The position numbers and the translations under genes were made by a program. From contig NZ_JAFFZO010000003.1 of NCBI RefSeq assembly GCF_016924145.1, forward strand, positions 113,679 through 177,678: a DNA stretch of 64,000 bases, read 5' to 3'. A model generated the notes under the pieces. That model did no database searches and was not told the DNA's origin. It saw nothing but the letters and a program-made list of their open reading frames with translations. Below, in pieces: positions 1 through 8,561 of this stretch; positions within the stretch are counted from its first letter, which is position 1; the number at the start of each line of letters is the position of its first letter. The stretch is from Amphritea pacifica. GTDB taxonomy: Bacteria; Pseudomonadota; Gammaproteobacteria; Pseudomonadales; Balneatricaceae.

Positions 1-103
1 TCGTCGCTGTGCGGTTGTAGACCGTGACATCATGACCCGCATTGGCCAGATGACCCGCCATCGGATAGCCCATCACTCCCAGACCGATAAATGCAACTTT
101 CAT
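1..103 (-). CDS. Beta-hydroxyacid dehydrogenase, N-terminal part only (cut by window edge)
   Basis: The visible 34 residues begin MKVAFIGLGVMGYPMAGHLA, the Rossmann NAD(P)-binding motif GxGxMGxPMA of the 3-hydroxyisobutyrate / 2-hydroxy-3-oxopropionate dehydrogenase family, followed by a basic VYNRT strand end typical of the family. The ATG is preceded by a good ribosome binding site (GGAGAGG, about 6 bases upstream). The rest of the gene, including the catalytic lysine, lies outside the window, so substrate cannot be judged. A second member of the same family lies about 6 kb to the right, beside hyi. Confidence 0.8.
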   Translation of the reverse strand, partial: MKVAFIGLGVMGYPMAGHLANAGHDVTVYNRTAT

Positions 104-201
104 ACGTTTTCCTCTCCACCCAAGGGCTGACTATTGCTATGATCAGGGTATTCTATGCTAATGGTATATATTGAAACACCTCTAATTTTCAGGGTCATGT
201 G

Positions 202-738
202 ATGCAATCTGACAAATATACTCGGCGACCAGCAACCCTTTTCAGCGGCACGATTTTGCTATTGCTGTGCACGCTGGCAGCGCCGGTATCAGCCACAGAA
301 TCATTTTACGACAAACTCAGGGTGACCGATCTTGAGGGTAATACGGCCAATCTGAATCAGCATAAGGGCGGCCTGGTACTGGTTAACTTCTGGGCGACCT
401 GGTGCCCCCCTTGCGTTAAAGAGATGCCTTCATTACAGCGACTACAGCAGCAATTTGACCCCAGTGAATTCAAAGTTGTGCTGATTAATCTGGGACAGAC
501 CGCCACCACGGTTAACAGTTTTCTAGAGGAGCAAACTTTCGATTTCGACCTGCCGGTCTATCTTGATGATAAAGGCAGTGCCTTTACACAGCTGGGCATT
601 GAGGGGATGCCTTCCAGCTTTCTGCTTGATGCCAGCGGCATGCAGATTGAAACCATTAGCGGAGCGCGGGAGTGGGATCACCCGGAAAATATTAAAGCGG
701 TACGCCAACTGATGAGCAGTCTGATGACCGAACACTAA
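202..738 (+). CDS. TlpA/ResA-like periplasmic thiol-disulfide oxidoreductase
   Basis: The 178-residue protein starts with a Sec-type signal (basic DKYTRR, then a hydrophobic core, likely cleaved after VSA near residue 31) and continues as a thioredoxin fold with the active site WCPPC at residues 67-71 and a cis-proline region GMPSSF near residue 135. TlpA/ResA/CcmG-type proteins reduce disulfides in the periplasm, often on apocytochromes or oxidases. No cytochrome maturation gene adjoins it, so the partner is unknown. The GTG at 199 overlaps the ATG at 202; ATG is preferred. It is a single-gene unit facing the aminotransferase convergently. Confidence 0.85.
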   Translation: MQSDKYTRRPATLFSGTILLLLCTLAAPVSATESFYDKLRVTDLEGNTANLNQHKGGLVLVNFWATWCPPCVKEMPSLQRLQQQFDPSEFKVVLINLGQTATTVNSFLEEQTFDFDLPVYLDDKGSAFTQLGIEGMPSSFLLDASGMQIETISGAREWDHPENIKAVRQLMSSLMTEH

Positions 739-806
739 AACAGCTTTACCGCAGTTTCGGATCACGGACAAGCGCAGCGTTCAGACATCGGACTTCTGCT
801 TTTAAA

Positions 807-1988
807 TCATTGCGCGTTATAGACCGCTTGTGCTGCCGCAATCGCCTTGCCTGCAGGGATATCTGCCCCCATAGCCGACAAGGTACTTTCCAGCGCACTC
901 AGACAGAGCAGCACGTTCTTCTTGTTACACGCAGCCCCCATCAGACCGATACGCCATACCTTGCCAGCGAGAGCCCCCAGTCCTGCGCCTATTTCCAGAC
1001 TGTAATCGGCTAACAGACGGCTACGCACTTCCGCTTCGTCAATCCCTTCAGGAACAAAGACTGAGTTAAGTTGTGGCAGGCGGTAAGGCTCTTCTACAAG
1101 GAATCCTATTCCCATCGCTTCCAGACCATCACGCAACGCATTATGATGATGACGGTGACGTGCCCAGGCATTCTCAAGCCCCTCTTCTTCCAGCATCACC
1201 AGCGACTCATGAAAAGCGTACAGCGCATTAACCGGAGCCGTGTGGTGGTACGCTCGCTTCGCACCGCCACCCCAATAGCCCATCACCAGCTTCTGATCCA
1301 GGAACCAGCTGGGGGTTTTAGTCTGACGCTTTTCAATCACTTCAATAGCACGCTGATTAAAGCTGATGGGGGAGATCCCCGGCGGGCAGGAGAGACATTT
1401 CTGCGTTCCGGAATAGACCGCATCGACGCCCCAGCCATCAACATCCAGCTCACTGCCGCCCAGCGATGTCACCGTATCGACAATCGTCAGTGCACCATGA
1501 TGCTGTGCGATCTGACACAGTGTTTTCGCATCAGACAGAACGCCGGTAGAGGTCTCTGCATGGACAAAAGCCAGAATTTTAACATCGTCATGGGCTGCAA
1601 AAGCGGCTTCCACTTTGGCTGGATCCACCGGCTTACCCCAGTCATCCTCAACCATAATCGCTGTGCCGCCAAAGCGCTCAACATTCTCTTTCATCCGCCC
1701 GCCAAACACTCCATTCTGACAGACGATCACCTTATCACCCGGTTCGACCAGGTTTACAAAGCAGGCCTCCATACCGGCAGACCCTGGCGCTGAGATCGGC
1801 ATTGTCAGCGGGCTTTCGGTTTTGAAAGCGTACTGCAACATCTGCTTTACCTCGTCCATCATGCGAATAAACTCAGGATCGAGATGGCCGATGGTTGGCC
1901 GGGAAAGTGCCGCCAGAACCCGCGGATGTACATCAGAGGGGCCGGGCCCCATCAGCGTTCGTTGGGGGGGATAGAAAGAGGTGGTCAT
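807..1988 (-). CDS. Class V PLP aminotransferase (alanine/serine-glyoxylate type)
   Basis: The 393-residue protein matches the aspartate aminotransferase superfamily class V branch that contains alanine-glyoxylate and serine-glyoxylate/pyruvate aminotransferases: N-terminal GPGPSDVHPRV, the cofactor region APGSAGMEA (residues 67-75), DTVTSLGG (171-178) and the PLP lysine K197 in SGTQKCL. Family members move an amino group from serine or alanine to glyoxylate, giving glycine plus hydroxypyruvate or pyruvate. Hydroxypyruvate isomerase and a tartronate-semialdehyde-type reductase lie 5 kb away, which fits glyoxylate/hydroxypyruvate metabolism, though they are not in one operon. Exact donor specificity cannot be read from sequence. 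Confidence 0.85.
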   Translation of the reverse strand: MTTSFYPPQRTLMGPGPSDVHPRVLAALSRPTIGHLDPEFIRMMDEVKQMLQYAFKTESPLTMPISAPGSAGMEACFVNLVEPGDKVIVCQNGVFGGRMKENVERFGGTAIMVEDDWGKPVDPAKVEAAFAAHDDVKILAFVHAETSTGVLSDAKTLCQIAQHHGALTIVDTVTSLGGSELDVDGWGVDAVYSGTQKCLSCPPGISPISFNQRAIEVIEKRQTKTPSWFLDQKLVMGYWGGGAKRAYHHTAPVNALYAFHESLVMLEEEGLENAWARHRHHHNALRDGLEAMGIGFLVEEPYRLPQLNSVFVPEGIDEAEVRSRLLADYSLEIGAGLGALAGKVWRIGLMGAACNKKNVLLCLSALESTLSAMGADIPAGKAIAAAQAVYNAQ

Positions 1989-2051
1989 AGTCCGTTGCCT
2001 TTTGTAATTACTGTACTGAGTGTCTGTTTACCTGTTATTCCAGCGGAACGA

Positions 2052-2810
2052 TCAGGCTGCTTCATCCGCAATGGTCTGAACAATCGCCATAACCATCTCC
2101 GCCGAGTGCTTCGCAGCAACCACCAGAAACTGATCAAACGACAGGTTAGACTCTTTACCGGCGATATCCGACAACGCCCGAATCACAATAAAGGGAACAT
2201 CAAACTGATAACAGGTTTGTGCAATCGCTGCGGCTTCCATCTCAACCGCCTTCATGGTCGGAAAATGCTCGCGGGTTTTGGCGACCCGCTCAGGGCAGTT
2301 CATAAATGAATCGCCGGTAGCAATCAGCCCTCTTACGGTTTTAATGTCAGCCATGCGGGAGATACAGCGCTGGGCAACATCAGCCAGAAAATTATCGGGA
2401 ATAAAGGCGGCGGGCAATCCGGGAACCTGACCATGTTCGTAGCCAAACACGGTAACATCCACATCATGGTGACGGACTTCAGTTGAGATCACTACATCAC
2501 CCACATCCAGCTCAGAGGTAAAACCGCCGGCAGACCCGGTATTGATCACACAGGTGGGTTGAAACTCCTGCAGCATCAGCGTTGTGCCGATCGCAGCATT
2601 GACCTTGCCAATTCCAGACTTGAGCAGGACTACCTGGATACCGTGCATAGTGCCGGTGTAGAGGCTATAGCCGGCAATCGTATGCTCCTGACGTCCCTCC
2701 AGTGTTTGTTTCAGTAGTTCGACCTCTTCGTCCATCGCGCCGATAATACCGATTTTAAGCTGATCAGACTGAGCGTGCAGACGCTCAGCAAAGGAGGTGT
2801 TGTTGGTCAT
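2052..2810 (-). CDS. mtnN: 5'-methylthioadenosine/S-adenosylhomocysteine nucleosidase
   Basis: It cleaves MTA and SAH to adenine plus the thioribose or homocysteine moiety, recycling by-products of polyamine synthesis and methylation, in the cytoplasm. The start motif KIGIIGAMDEEVELL (residues 19-33, with the catalytic-region glutamates), VINTGSAGG, ATGDSF, the substrate-binding EMEAAAIA and the catalytic aspartate in RALSDIAG are all present. The reading frame begins about 18 residues before the usual MKIGIIGAM start; no ATG/GTG/TTG codon sits at the conventional position (the codon is CTT), so this protein really carries a short polar N-terminal extension. Length 252 against the usual 230 or so. 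Confidence 0.93.
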   Translation of the reverse strand: MTNNTSFAERLHAQSDQLKIGIIGAMDEEVELLKQTLEGRQEHTIAGYSLYTGTMHGIQVVLLKSGIGKVNAAIGTTLMLQEFQPTCVINTGSAGGFTSELDVGDVVISTEVRHHDVDVTVFGYEHGQVPGLPAAFIPDNFLADVAQRCISRMADIKTVRGLIATGDSFMNCPERVAKTREHFPTMKAVEMEAAAIAQTCYQFDVPFIVIRALSDIAGKESNLSFDQFLVVAAKHSAEMVMAIVQTIADEAA

Positions 2811-2992
2811 TCAGGTGATTCCATCACGGCTAGTGTAAAAGTGCGTATTTTTAAGGGTTAAGGATACGCAAATTAAACCGGTGGACAATAGTCAAAAAGC
2901 AGAAAAAGACAATAAAACCATCAGTATTATTCGAGTCTTGCTGCCACTGAACGACACAGCGCCGATTCGCACAGCTTCAGGATACCGTTCAG

Positions 2993-3778
2993 CTACGAAA
3001 AACGGGGTTCACTTTCAGGGACGCCGGCCTCCTGGCTGGAATTGGCTGTTGCCGGATAGTGCCCCTGCCAGCCAAACTGTGTAAAGAGCTGATCCACCCA
3101 GGGCGACACCGGCGCATTGATCTCAATATTCTCATCAGTAAAAGGGTGAACAAACTCCAGCCTGGTGGCCATCAGCAACAACCGATCCAGACCAAAATGG
3201 TGACGAAACAGCGCATTATGTTTGCCATCGCCGTGCTGCGTATCCCCCACCAGAGGGTGAAATATATGTTTCAGATGGCGACGAATCTGGTGTTTGCGTC
3301 CGGTTTCCGGTTTAACTTCAACCAGCGAATAACGCGCTGCAGGGTATTTGCTGACAGGAATAGGCAGTTCCACAGTGGCCAGACGACGATAGTGGCTTAC
3401 GGCGTCTTTTGCCGGCTTATTCGGATTTGCCATTTTGTCAGCCACCTTATCAATAATCTCTTTCAGCGGATAATCGATCACCCCCTGCTCTTCTGTATAC
3501 CCCCGGCAGACGCACAGATAGGTTTTCTGCACCCGGCGCTCAGCAAAACAGAGATTGAGTTTATTGGCAGCCTCTGAGTATTTAGCAAAGATCAGCACAC
3601 CGGAGGTCGGCCGGTCGAGACGGTGCACCGTAAAGGCTTTAACCCCCAGCTGTTCGCGAATCAGCGCAACCGCATTGGGGGCACGGCGCTCGATAGGACT
3701 GGGGTGTACCAGCAATCCGGCGGGCTTATCGATAGCGAAAAAGTGTTCATCTTCAAAAAGAATATGGATGGGATACAT
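2993..3778 (-). CDS. truC: tRNA pseudouridine(65) synthase TruC
   Basis: RluA-family pseudouridine synthase of 261 residues. The catalytic aspartate is D55 in VHRLDRPTSG; downstream are YSLVEVKPETGRKHQIRRHL and the LKHIFHPLVGDTQHGDGKHN block, which is characteristic of TruC (modifies U65 in tRNAs) rather than RluC/RluD, and there is no N-terminal S4 domain. The C-terminal 20 residues, after the FGWQG end typical of the family, are a short unmatched tail. The gene stands alone, separated from mtnN by about 180 bp in which I see nothing definite. Confidence 0.92.
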   Translation of the reverse strand: MYPIHILFEDEHFFAIDKPAGLLVHPSPIERRAPNAVALIREQLGVKAFTVHRLDRPTSGVLIFAKYSEAANKLNLCFAERRVQKTYLCVCRGYTEEQGVIDYPLKEIIDKVADKMANPNKPAKDAVSHYRRLATVELPIPVSKYPAARYSLVEVKPETGRKHQIRRHLKHIFHPLVGDTQHGDGKHNALFRHHFGLDRLLLMATRLEFVHPFTDENIEINAPVSPWVDQLFTQFGWQGHYPATANSSQEAGVPESEPRFS

Positions 3779-3977
3779 CGTGATACTTACCTGATCTGAT
3801 CAAGGCGCGCAGCTTAACAATAAATCATCTGATTGCCTATGAACCTATATAATATGATCCAGTCATACCTATTAACACGTAATACCTGTATGGTTGAAAT
3901 ACCGAAAAAAACCTATATATATAGAGTATCCTATAACTTTAAACGGCACCTAAAGCCTTAATATTCAGAGGGATAAA

Positions 3978-4658
3978 ATGCGTAATATCGATACAATGAC
4001 CGTCCGTTCAGAACAGTCGGTTCTGGCAACCAATAAGGTGATAAGAAACACCTACCTGCTGCTTGCCATGACTCTGGTATTCAGCGCGATGACCGCCGGT
4101 ATCTCTATGGTCATTAATCCGCCGATGATCTTAGCTTTGGGGGCGATGATCGTGGGTATGATCCTCACCTTTGTTATCGCTAAAAAACAGAATAGTGCAG
4201 CGGCACTGCCGTTGGTGTTTGTATTCACCGGCCTGTTTGGCTTTGCCCTGGGTCCGATCCTGAATGCCTATCTTGCCATGAACAATGGCGGCCAGATCGT
4301 CATGACTGCGATGGGGATGACTGCAGCGACCTTCCTGGGTCTGTCAGCCTATGTCCTCACCTGCAAGAAAGACTTCAGTTTTATGGGTGGTTTCCTGGCT
4401 GCAGGCTTAATGGTTCTGCTGGTATCCATGGTAGTGCTGATCGCCCTGCCATTCTTCGGCATCCACATCCCTGCGCTTAACCTGGCGTTTTCCGCTGCGG
4501 TTGTACTGCTGATGTCCGGTTTCATTGTCTATGACACCAGCAACATAGTGAATGGCACCTATACCAACTACATTATGGCCACGGTCAGCCTGTACACAAG
4601 CATCTTCAACCTGTTCATCCACCTGCTGCAACTGGTAGGCTTTCTGAGTGACGACTAA
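3978..4658 (+). CDS. yccA: Bax inhibitor-1 family membrane protein YccA
   Basis: The 226-residue, seven-helix inner membrane protein carries the BI-1 hallmarks TNKVIRNTYLLLAMTLVFSA near the N terminus and the C-terminal VYDTSNIV...TNYIMATVSLYTSIFNLF. E. coli YccA interacts with and is slowly degraded by FtsH and protects SecY; the same role is likely here by family. A strong ribosome binding site (AGAGGG) precedes the ATG, and a clear Rho-independent terminator follows, so it is monocistronic. Confidence 0.9.
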   Translation: MRNIDTMTVRSEQSVLATNKVIRNTYLLLAMTLVFSAMTAGISMVINPPMILALGAMIVGMILTFVIAKKQNSAAALPLVFVFTGLFGFALGPILNAYLAMNNGGQIVMTAMGMTAATFLGLSAYVLTCKKDFSFMGGFLAAGLMVLLVSMVVLIALPFFGIHIPALNLAFSAAVVLLMSGFIVYDTSNIVNGTYTNYIMATVSLYTSIFNLFIHLLQLVGFLSDD

Positions 4659-4697
4659 GCGTTTCTGTTTAGTTTTCACCTGCTGAAAACAACACAC

Positions 4698-4735
4698 AAA
4701 GCCCTGCAATCCTGATAAGATTGCAGGGCTTTTTA
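4698..4735 (+). terminator. Rho-independent terminator after yccA
   Basis: A perfect 14-bp stem (AAAGCCCTGCAATC paired with GATTGCAGGGCTTT) with a 7-base loop is followed by further T residues. It ends the yccA transcript just before the tus operon. Confidence 0.9.
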
Positions 4736-4754
4736 GTTTACAGACATCACTATT

Positions 4755-5147
4755 ATGATTTTTTCAATCGTTGTTACCGGGGCTCCCTATAGCTCCCAGG
4801 CGTCAGCCAGCGCTTTGCAGTTTTGCAGAAGCATTTTAAAACTCGGACACAGGATACATCGGGTGTTTTTTTACGCTGATGGCGTTCACAGTGGTTCAGC
4901 GCTGGCTGCCCCGCCGCAGGACGAAATCAATATCCCGGCCGAATGGGCGGCGCTGGCCCGCGAGCATGAACTGGACCTGGTGGTCTGTATCGCAGCCGCA
5001 GTCCGGCGTGGGGTTCTCGATGAAAATGAGGCCCGACGCTATGAAAAGAGCGGCCATAATCTCAGTTCCGGTTTTACTCTCTCAGGACTGGGCCAGCTGG
5101 CTGAAGCGGGTATCCTCTCCGACCGTGTCGTCACCTTTGGAGCCTGA
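4755..5147 (+). CDS. tusD: Sulfurtransferase complex subunit TusD
   Basis: The first gene of tusDCB-tusE, whose products relay persulfide sulfur from TusA to MnmA for 2-thiouridine formation in tRNA wobble positions. This 130-residue DsrE-like protein has the catalytic cysteine C78 in VVCIAAAVRRGV, the same residue number as in E. coli TusD. TusC begins two bases after its stop, indicating tight operon coupling. Confidence 0.95.
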   Translation: MIFSIVVTGAPYSSQASASALQFCRSILKLGHRIHRVFFYADGVHSGSALAAPPQDEINIPAEWAALAREHELDLVVCIAAAVRRGVLDENEARRYEKSGHNLSSGFTLSGLGQLAEAGILSDRVVTFGA

Positions 5148-5149
5148 TA

Positions 5150-5518
5150 ATGAGTGAGGCTAAAAAATCATTTCTGATTATCAATCGTAAGGCCCCCTAT
5201 GGCAGCAGCGCCGCCCGGGATGCCCTGGATGTCGCGCTGACAATCTCAGTCTTTGAACAACCCCTGAGCCTGCTGTTTATGGGTGATGGCGTATTACAAC
5301 TATTGCCTGAACACATCGCCTCTGAGATTGGTCAGAAAAACCTCTCTGCAAACCTTGCAATGCTGGAGATGTACGATATTGACAGACTCTATGTTTGTCG
5401 CCAGGCACTGGAACAACGGGGCATCCGTCCTGCTGATATTCGATTAAATATTACCCTGCTGGATCAGAACGGTATCGCCGCTCTGATCAAACAACAGGAC
5501 CAGGTTCTGAGCTTCTGA
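5150..5518 (+). CDS. tusC: Sulfurtransferase complex subunit TusC
   Basis: A 122-residue DsrF-like subunit of the TusBCD heterohexamer. The N-terminal NRKAPYGSSAARDALD and the FMGDGVLQLLP segment match TusC. It has no catalytic cysteine at the TusD position, as expected for a structural partner. It sits two bases after tusD and two bases before tusB. Confidence 0.93.
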   Translation: MSEAKKSFLIINRKAPYGSSAARDALDVALTISVFEQPLSLLFMGDGVLQLLPEHIASEIGQKNLSANLAMLEMYDIDRLYVCRQALEQRGIRPADIRLNITLLDQNGIAALIKQQDQVLSF

Positions 5519-5520
5519 TT

Positions 5521-5814
5521 ATGACACTACACCTGATTAACAAAACCCCATCGGAGAGCAGCGCCCTCAGCGATAGCCTGTCAGCCGTGAGCGAGGGCGA
5601 TGCCCTGCTGCTGATTGAGAACGGCGTTTATGCGGCGCTACAGGGTTATGCCGAACTTTTCACCCGCCTGCCAGGCTCGGTGCAATGCTACCTGCTGGAG
5701 CATGATGCCGACGCCCGGGGCCTGAAACAGCTCAATCAGGAGTTTCTCCCTATTGACTATGACGGCTTTGTCGAGCTGAGTTGTCGTTATGGTAAAGTAG
5801 TGAGCTGGTTCTGA
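5521..5814 (+). CDS. tusB: Sulfurtransferase complex subunit TusB
   Basis: A 97-residue DsrH-like protein beginning MTLHLINKTPSES, with the conserved central LLLIENGVYA and the family ending YDGFVELSCRYGKVVSWF. It completes the TusBCD core complex. The last base of its TGA stop is the first base of the tusE ATG, so the two are translationally coupled. Confidence 0.93.
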   Translation: MTLHLINKTPSESSALSDSLSAVSEGDALLLIENGVYAALQGYAELFTRLPGSVQCYLLEHDADARGLKQLNQEFLPIDYDGFVELSCRYGKVVSWF

Positions 5815-6149
5815 TGGAAAATCTCGATGTAAACGGTCAGGCCATCGCCATCGACAACGAAGGCTACCTGCGCAATCTGGAAGACTGGAGCAAAGAGGCT
5901 GCTATGCAGTTGGCTCAACAGGAAGGGATTGAGCTAACTGACGCCCATTGGGAGATTCTGCATCTGTTGCGTGACTTTTATCAAACCTATGAGATGTCAC
6001 CCGCCATGCGACCTCTGATCAAAGCGGTAGCTGCAAAACTGGGCAGCGATAAAGGCAAAAGTATCTATCTGATGTCTCTCTTTCCGGGAAGTCCGGCAAA
6101 ACTTGCCAGCAAGATAGCCGGTTTACCAAAACCAACTAACTGCTTATAA
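5814..6149 (+). CDS. tusE: TusE / DsrC-family sulfur carrier
   Basis: It accepts persulfide sulfur from TusD and passes it toward MnmA. The 111-residue protein begins with VNGQAIAIDNEGYL, has the central WEILHLLRDFYQTYEMSPAMRPL block, and ends GLPKPTNCL with the reactive penultimate cysteine C110. Only this C-terminal cysteine is visible; the second cysteine of dissimilatory DsrC, ten residues earlier, is absent (alanine/leucine context), so it is the tRNA-thiolation type and not evidence of sulfur oxidation. Confidence 0.93.
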   Translation: MENLDVNGQAIAIDNEGYLRNLEDWSKEAAMQLAQQEGIELTDAHWEILHLLRDFYQTYEMSPAMRPLIKAVAAKLGSDKGKSIYLMSLFPGSPAKLASKIAGLPKPTNCL

Positions 6150-6162
6150 CGGAACCCTGTCG

Positions 6163-7083
6163 ATGAAAATAGCGTTTCTCGGAACAGGCCTGATGGGCCG
6201 GCCAATGGCTATCAATCTGCTCAATTCGGGTTATAAACTGACGCTCTGGAATCGCACCCGCAGCAAGGCTGAAGCCCTGATCAGCTATGGTGCGGAGGTT
6301 GCGGACACGGCCGCTCAGGCGATCGCTGATGCGGATATTACCATTACCATGCTGGAAAATGGCCCGATCGTCGATCAGGTGCTGTTTAATACCGGGCACC
6401 CTGCCAGTTTTAAACGCGGCAGTACGGTCATCGATATGAGCTCTATCCCCCCGGAGCTTGCCAAACAGCACTTTGCCCGTTTAAAACATATCGGCGTCAA
6501 CTATCTGGATGCCCCGGTATCGGGCGGTACCGTAGGCGCACAACAAGCCTCCCTTGCCATTATGGTGGGTGGCGAGAAAACAGTTTTCGATCACTGCCAC
6601 ACCCTGTTTACAGCCCTGGGCAAAGTGACCTATATCGGCCCTGCAGGCTCGGGCCAACTGGCCAAATGCGCCAACCAGGCGATTGTTGGTATTACCATCG
6701 GGGCGGTTGCCGAAGCTCTGCTGTTAGCGGCACAGGGGGGAGCCGATCCCGCCGCTGTGCGTGAAGCCCTGCTGGGCGGCTTTGCCAGCAGCCGGATTCT
6801 TGAACTACATGGTCAGCGAATGATAGACCGGGAGTTTAATCCCGGCGCAACCTCCCGGGTGCAGCTGAAGGATCTGCGCACTATTCTCGATACTGCCCAA
6901 GCGGAAGCGCTAAGTCTGCCGCTGGTACAACAGACCTTTGAACAATATCAGGATCTGGTTAACAACGGTCTTGAGGAGGTCGATCACAGCGGCTTACTAT
7001 TGCAGCTTGAGAGGCTCAACGGCAACCGCACACTGAATAATAAGCCTACGACCTCACCCTACGATTCAACTGATCACACCTGA
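6163..7083 (+). CDS. Beta-hydroxyacid dehydrogenase, probable tartronate semialdehyde reductase (GlxR-like)
   Basis: A 306-residue member of the 3-hydroxyisobutyrate dehydrogenase family: NAD(P) motif GTGLMGRPMA at residues 7-16, substrate motif DAPVSGGTVGA (117-126), catalytic lysine K168 in GQLAKCANQ. The next gene is hydroxypyruvate isomerase, and a GlxR/GarR-type reductase plus Hyi is the classical glyoxylate-to-glycerate pair, so tartronate semialdehyde reductase is the best guess. Glyoxylate carboligase (gcl) is not in the window. The C-terminal 15 residues (TLNNKPTTSPYDSTDHT) look like an unstructured tail. A ribosome binding site is weak (CGGAACC). Confidence 0.82.
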   Translation: MKIAFLGTGLMGRPMAINLLNSGYKLTLWNRTRSKAEALISYGAEVADTAAQAIADADITITMLENGPIVDQVLFNTGHPASFKRGSTVIDMSSIPPELAKQHFARLKHIGVNYLDAPVSGGTVGAQQASLAIMVGGEKTVFDHCHTLFTALGKVTYIGPAGSGQLAKCANQAIVGITIGAVAEALLLAAQGGADPAAVREALLGGFASSRILELHGQRMIDREFNPGATSRVQLKDLRTILDTAQAEALSLPLVQQTFEQYQDLVNNGLEEVDHSGLLLQLERLNGNRTLNNKPTTSPYDSTDHT

Positions 7084-7124
7084 CCCGGACCCAATCGCCC
7101 GAACGCTTAGCAGGAAGATATATC

Positions 7125-7901
7125 ATGCCCGATTTTGCCGTTAACCTGAGTATGCTTTTCACTGAGGTCCCCCTGACTGAGCGCTTCGCCGCTGCGGCGG
7201 CAGAAGGATTCAGCAAGGTCGAAATTCAATTCCCCTATGAACTACCCGCCCCTCATATTCTTGATCTGTTACAGCAACATAAACAGCAACTCATCCTGCT
7301 TAATGCCCCCGCTGGCGACTGGCTTGCCGGTGATCGGGGCATCGCATGTCATCCAGACAGAGTGGCCGAGTTTCGTCAGGGTGTAGCGCTTGCCATTGAG
7401 TATTCAGAAAAATTAAAGTGCCGTAATATCAATATATTATCTGGTATAGTTCCTGAAAATTGTGACTATAATTTGGCTGAAAAAACCTTTATCGCTAACC
7501 TCCGCTTCTGTGCTGAAGAGTGCGACAAGGCCGGAATTCAGCTGCTCACTGAAGCGATCAACACTCAGGATATCCCCGGGTTCTTCCTCAACAACAGCCG
7601 TCAGGCATTTGCGCTTTTTGAGGTTGTTGGCCATGCCAATATCAAACTGCAATACGATATCTATCATATGCAGATAATGGAGGGAAACCTGATTCAGACA
7701 CTGCGCAAAAACCTGCATAGAATCGGCCATATTCAGTTTGCTGATGTTCCCGGAAGGCATGAACCCCAAACTGGTGAACTAAATTTCAGCAATATTTTTA
7801 AAGCTCTGGATGATATGGGATACTCTGGTGTAACAAGTCTTGAATATAATCCCTCTGTCAGCACGACTGAAAGTCTTGGCTGGCTAGAACAGATAGCATA
7901 A
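7125..7901 (+). CDS. hyi: Hydroxypyruvate isomerase family protein
   Basis: It would interconvert hydroxypyruvate and tartronate semialdehyde. The 258-residue TIM barrel has exactly the length of E. coli Hyi and aligns throughout: NLSMLF at the start, NAPAGDWLAGDRGIAC (60-75), and both catalytic glutamates at the same numbers as in E. coli, E143 (LLTEAIN) and E240 (TSLEYNP), plus the QYDIYHMQIMEG metal-site strand. It follows the GlxR-like gene by about 40 bp in the same direction, with a GGAAG ribosome binding site, and is followed 11 bases later by cheW. Confidence 0.9.
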   Translation: MPDFAVNLSMLFTEVPLTERFAAAAAEGFSKVEIQFPYELPAPHILDLLQQHKQQLILLNAPAGDWLAGDRGIACHPDRVAEFRQGVALAIEYSEKLKCRNINILSGIVPENCDYNLAEKTFIANLRFCAEECDKAGIQLLTEAINTQDIPGFFLNNSRQAFALFEVVGHANIKLQYDIYHMQIMEGNLIQTLRKNLHRIGHIQFADVPGRHEPQTGELNFSNIFKALDDMGYSGVTSLEYNPSVSTTESLGWLEQIA

Positions 7902-7912
7902 GAGAGTAATCT

Positions 7913-8467
7913 ATGGGTCTTGAAGACGCAGCTAAACAACTACAGCAGATCCAGGCAGAGCTCAGCAACAATGTTTATGAGCAGCATAAGAAGAATGGTG
8001 AAACTCAGGAGGCTTATCGCAAATGGGCAACCTTTTCGATAGCCGATGAACTTTATGCCATCGATGTTATGCAGGTTAAAGAGGTATTGCGCTTCACCGA
8101 TATAACGCCGGTTCCAGGCGCTCCTGCGGGCATTCTCGGCATCATCAATCTGCGCGGTAGCGTCGTCACTGTGATTAACTCACGTACACTGTTTAAGCTT
8201 GAAGACAAAGAGATCGACCATAACACCCGCATCGTGGTGGTTGAGTTTGAAGATCAGGAAGTGCTCGGGATTCTGGTCGATGGCGTGGATGAGGTTCTCA
8301 ACCTCCCCGAAAGTGAAACCGAGCGAGCGCCCGGAGTATTGCGTGAAGACAGTCAGCGCCAGTTTGTCCAGGGAGTCTGTTATCGGGAAGAACAGTTAAT
8401 CATTCTGTTGGATCTTGACCGCATGCTGGCAGGCTTTAAGGCTGTTCAGCCAGAGCAGGAACAGTAG
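7913..8467 (+). CDS. cheW: CheW-like chemotaxis coupling protein
   Basis: The 184-residue protein has an N-terminal helical extension of about 35 residues followed by a CheW domain: FSIADELYAIDVMQVKEVLRF, the hallmark GAPAGILGIINLRGSVVTVIN (about 65-85), LGILVDGVDEVLNL and the C-terminal LIILLDLDRML. CheW couples methyl-accepting receptors to CheA at the membrane. It is an orphan here: no cheA, receptor or cheY lies nearby, and it starts 11 bp after hyi, so it may be transcribed from the glyoxylate genes. It could serve an alternative chemosensory array. Confidence 0.9.
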   Translation: MGLEDAAKQLQQIQAELSNNVYEQHKKNGETQEAYRKWATFSIADELYAIDVMQVKEVLRFTDITPVPGAPAGILGIINLRGSVVTVINSRTLFKLEDKEIDHNTRIVVVEFEDQEVLGILVDGVDEVLNLPESETERAPGVLREDSQRQFVQGVCYREEQLIILLDLDRMLAGFKAVQPEQEQ

Positions 8468-8513
8468 CACAATCACCACTTTCACAGATAAACTGGAAAG
8501 AGTGCACGCATAA

Positions 8514-8538
8514 AAAACCCCGGATATTCCGGGGTTTC
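8514..8538. terminator. Bidirectional terminator between cheW and nhaC
   Basis: A perfect 9-bp stem (AAACCCCGG / CCGGGGTTT) with the loop ATATT, flanked by A-run on the left and T-run on the right. It can end both the rightward cheW and the leftward nhaC transcripts, which converge here. Confidence 0.85.
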
Positions 8539-8561
8539 AACAGTACGATGATCGTCCAGAC

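Noticed and set aside
1071-1793. 240-residue frame opposite the class V aminotransferase
   Set aside because: It is antisense to a complete, well-recognised enzyme; its composition has the His/Arg-rich bias of a shadow frame.
2881-3084. 67-residue frame upstream of truC
   Set aside because: Overlaps the truC 3' end on the opposite strand, and shows no protein-like features.
5814-6149. tusE as evidence of dissimilatory sulfur oxidation (DsrC)
   Set aside because: The second conserved C-terminal cysteine is missing and the gene sits with tusDCB, so it belongs to tRNA thiolation.
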